DNA from: an uncultured Dorea sp.
GTDB taxonomy: Bacteria > Bacillota > Clostridia > Lachnospirales > Lachnospiraceae
Assembly (NCBI GenBank): GCA_910584265.1
Contig: CAJTZE010000032.1
Span: forward strand, 1 to 39,513
Direction: 5' to 3'
Length of the DNA stretch: 39,513 nt
Shown: positions 38,619 to 39,513 of the stretch, piece after piece
Layout of the letters: each line of letters starts with the position of its first letter
Position numbering within the stretch: position 1 is the first letter of the stretch
Notes under the pieces: model-generated
Told to the model about the DNA's origin: nothing
Database searches by the model: none
The model's input: only the letters and a program-made list of their open reading frames with translations
Translations under genes and position numbers: made by a program

Positions 38619-39149
38619 ATGAAAAAATTAGTTGTTATAATTAATGGGAGGGGCGGTGTAGGAAAGGATACATTATGTGATTTTGCCGGAAAATATTTTA
38701 AGGTTAAGAATGTATCGGCAATAACGCCAATAAAGGATATTGCCCGTCAGAATGGCTGGAATGAAGAAAAGGATGCAAAATCCCGAAAATTTCTTGCTGA
38801 TATTAAGAAAGCATTTATTGAATACAATGATTTGCCATTCAAATATCTCGGCAGGGAATATAATAAATTTTTGAATGGTCAGGAAGACATTATGTTCGTA
38901 CATATTCGAGAGGGAGAAGAGATTGATAAGTTTAAGCGCATTGTAGAAGTGCCGTGTGTTACATTGCTGGTATTAAGGAAACAGAACGGGAATAACCATT
39001 GGGGGAATGCGTCTGATGATAATGTCGGCAAGTATCACTATGACTACGAATATAATAATGACAAAAGTCTGCAGGAAGCAGAAGTAGATTTTGCCGAATT
39101 TTTGAAGCGTGTGTTTCAGAAAGAAACCGGCAGCCAGGAAAGAGAATAG
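38619..39149 (+). CDS. P-loop nucleotide kinase-like protein (dNMP kinase type)
   Basis: A 176-residue protein opening MKKLVVIINGRGGVGKDTLC, with a P-loop GRGGVGKDT at 10-18 and a core resembling deoxynucleoside monophosphate kinases, including those of phages. Further marks are VSAITPIKDIARQNGW, KSRKFLADIKKAFIEYND (a lid-like helix), DIMFVHIREGEEIDKF and a C-terminal HYDYEYNNDKSLQEAEVDFA. The substrate cannot be told. Its AT-rich composition and its place 60 bases after the dGTPase-like gene suggest a shared transcript: one enzyme breaking down dNTPs, the other using or sensing dNMPs. GGGGAG precedes the ATG. Confidence 0.7.
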   Translation: MKKLVVIINGRGGVGKDTLCDFAGKYFKVKNVSAITPIKDIARQNGWNEEKDAKSRKFLADIKKAFIEYNDLPFKYLGREYNKFLNGQEDIMFVHIREGEEIDKFKRIVEVPCVTLLVLRKQNGNNHWGNASDDNVGKYHYDYEYNNDKSLQEAEVDFAEFLKRVFQKETGSQERE

Positions 39150-39258
39150 CGGCGGTGCAGTTGGAATATTATTGAAGAGCTGTCGGAGCTTTTCGATATG
39201 AGCTATCCCTGAATGTTATAAATAATGAGGTCCGTTTTAAGCGTAAGAGGAGTAATTT

Positions 39259-39489
39259 ATGAGAAGTTCCAAAGTATTAGATGTTCTAAGCCTTGCGGGG
39301 AGCGCTGCTTCTTTGGTAAGTCTTCTTTTTATAAAAGGGGACTGGAGTATAGCAAAAAGTATTTTGTTATTGTCAATATTAATCGTTTTTGTGATTTCGG
39401 TATATGTTAGTGTGATTAAACGAGATACAAAAGTTTATCATACACAAAAAGAGATTAATAATCCTGAATTATTCACAGCTGTGCCGTGA
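39259..39489 (+). CDS. Small two-helix membrane protein
   Basis: A 76-residue protein with two hydrophobic helices (about residues 7-25, VLDVLSLAGSAASLVSLLF, and about 32-53, SILLLSILIVFVISVYVSV) and a polar tail (KRDTKVYHTQKEINN...). AGAGGAG precedes the ATG at good distance. I recognise no family. It is AT-rich like the two genes before it, in the same direction with a 109-base gap, and could be a third member of the set. Two-helix proteins are common effectors in defence systems, but nothing here proves it. Confidence 0.5.
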   Translation: MRSSKVLDVLSLAGSAASLVSLLFIKGDWSIAKSILLLSILIVFVISVYVSVIKRDTKVYHTQKEINNPELFTAVP

Positions 39490-39513
39490 AAGTGGCTGAA
39501 AGCCACATAGTTA

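Noticed and set aside
39225..39410. 61-codon frame overlapping the last gene
   Set aside because: It lacks a ribosome-binding site and overlaps a frame with a good site and two clear membrane helices.

Overview
The window looks like chromosome from a gut-type Firmicute of the Lachnospiraceae (Clostridium cluster XIVa). This is inferred from moderate GC, AGGAGG ribosome-binding sites, Firmicute-type promoters, the glnA-ANTAR and dapF-dapL neighbourhood, a TM1266-type hydrogenase regulator, a NiaR-type repressor and several small families typical of that group. No tRNA, rRNA or CRISPR array was seen.

Layout. 1-1.2 kb: tail of an integrated mobilizable element (DUF4177 gene, C-terminal remnant of a MobA/MobL relaxase). 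1.3-3.2 kb: flavoprotein reductase, DUF1349 protein, GNAT acetyltransferase. 3.4-12.4 kb: a gene graveyard in which intact genes (macrodomain hydrolase, a RecD2 helicase fused to a DUF4186 domain, DUF1801 protein) lie among many broken ones. Most broken genes keep a recognisable start and end but have lost the middle: ATP-dependent ligase, DUF188 (two separate copies), CrcB, DUF434, DUF2200, an AlkZ-related protein, a GNAT/metallo-beta-lactamase chimera and an IS3-type transposase scrap. Two tiny minus-strand hydrophobic peptides, one of them holin-like-toxin-like, sit beside terminators.

12.9-18.6 kb: DUF2130 protein, RecQ helicase, ACT-domain protein and a GH42 beta-galactosidase, all in one direction. 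19.4-25.2 kb: two ABC systems, a GntR(YtrA-type)-controlled ATPase/permease pair with a palindromic operator over its promoter, and a MacB-like set (ATPase, secreted CARDB-like protein, FtsX-like permease) whose genes overlap. 25.2-28.8 kb: conserved small protein, NiaR-like repressor, PTS_EIIC_2-like membrane protein, corrinoid adenosyltransferase and small alarmone synthetase. A MATE transporter follows, again with an internal deletion. Then come a pyridoxamine kinase, a hydrogenase-system regulator and a PAS-GGDEF protein.

32.3-36.6 kb: glnA has a strong promoter and a leader terminator whose hexaloop fits the ANTAR-binding pattern. The next gene encodes an ANTAR protein whose receiver domain has lost its phosphoacceptor Asp, suggesting a self-contained antitermination circuit for nitrogen assimilation. 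dapF and dapL (DAP aminotransferase lysine/peptidoglycan branch) follow. 36.6-39.5 kb: a coiled-coil protein, then an AT-rich set of an HD-domain dGTPase-like enzyme, a dNMP-kinase-like P-loop protein and a two-helix membrane protein. This set is a candidate nucleotide-depletion or phage-response locus.

The most notable signals are the repeated internal-deletion pseudogenes, the RecD2-DUF4186 fusion, the glnA/ANTAR leader and the right-end nucleotide-metabolism set. Family names come from recognition of translated sequence and remembered family consensus sequences; no search was run.
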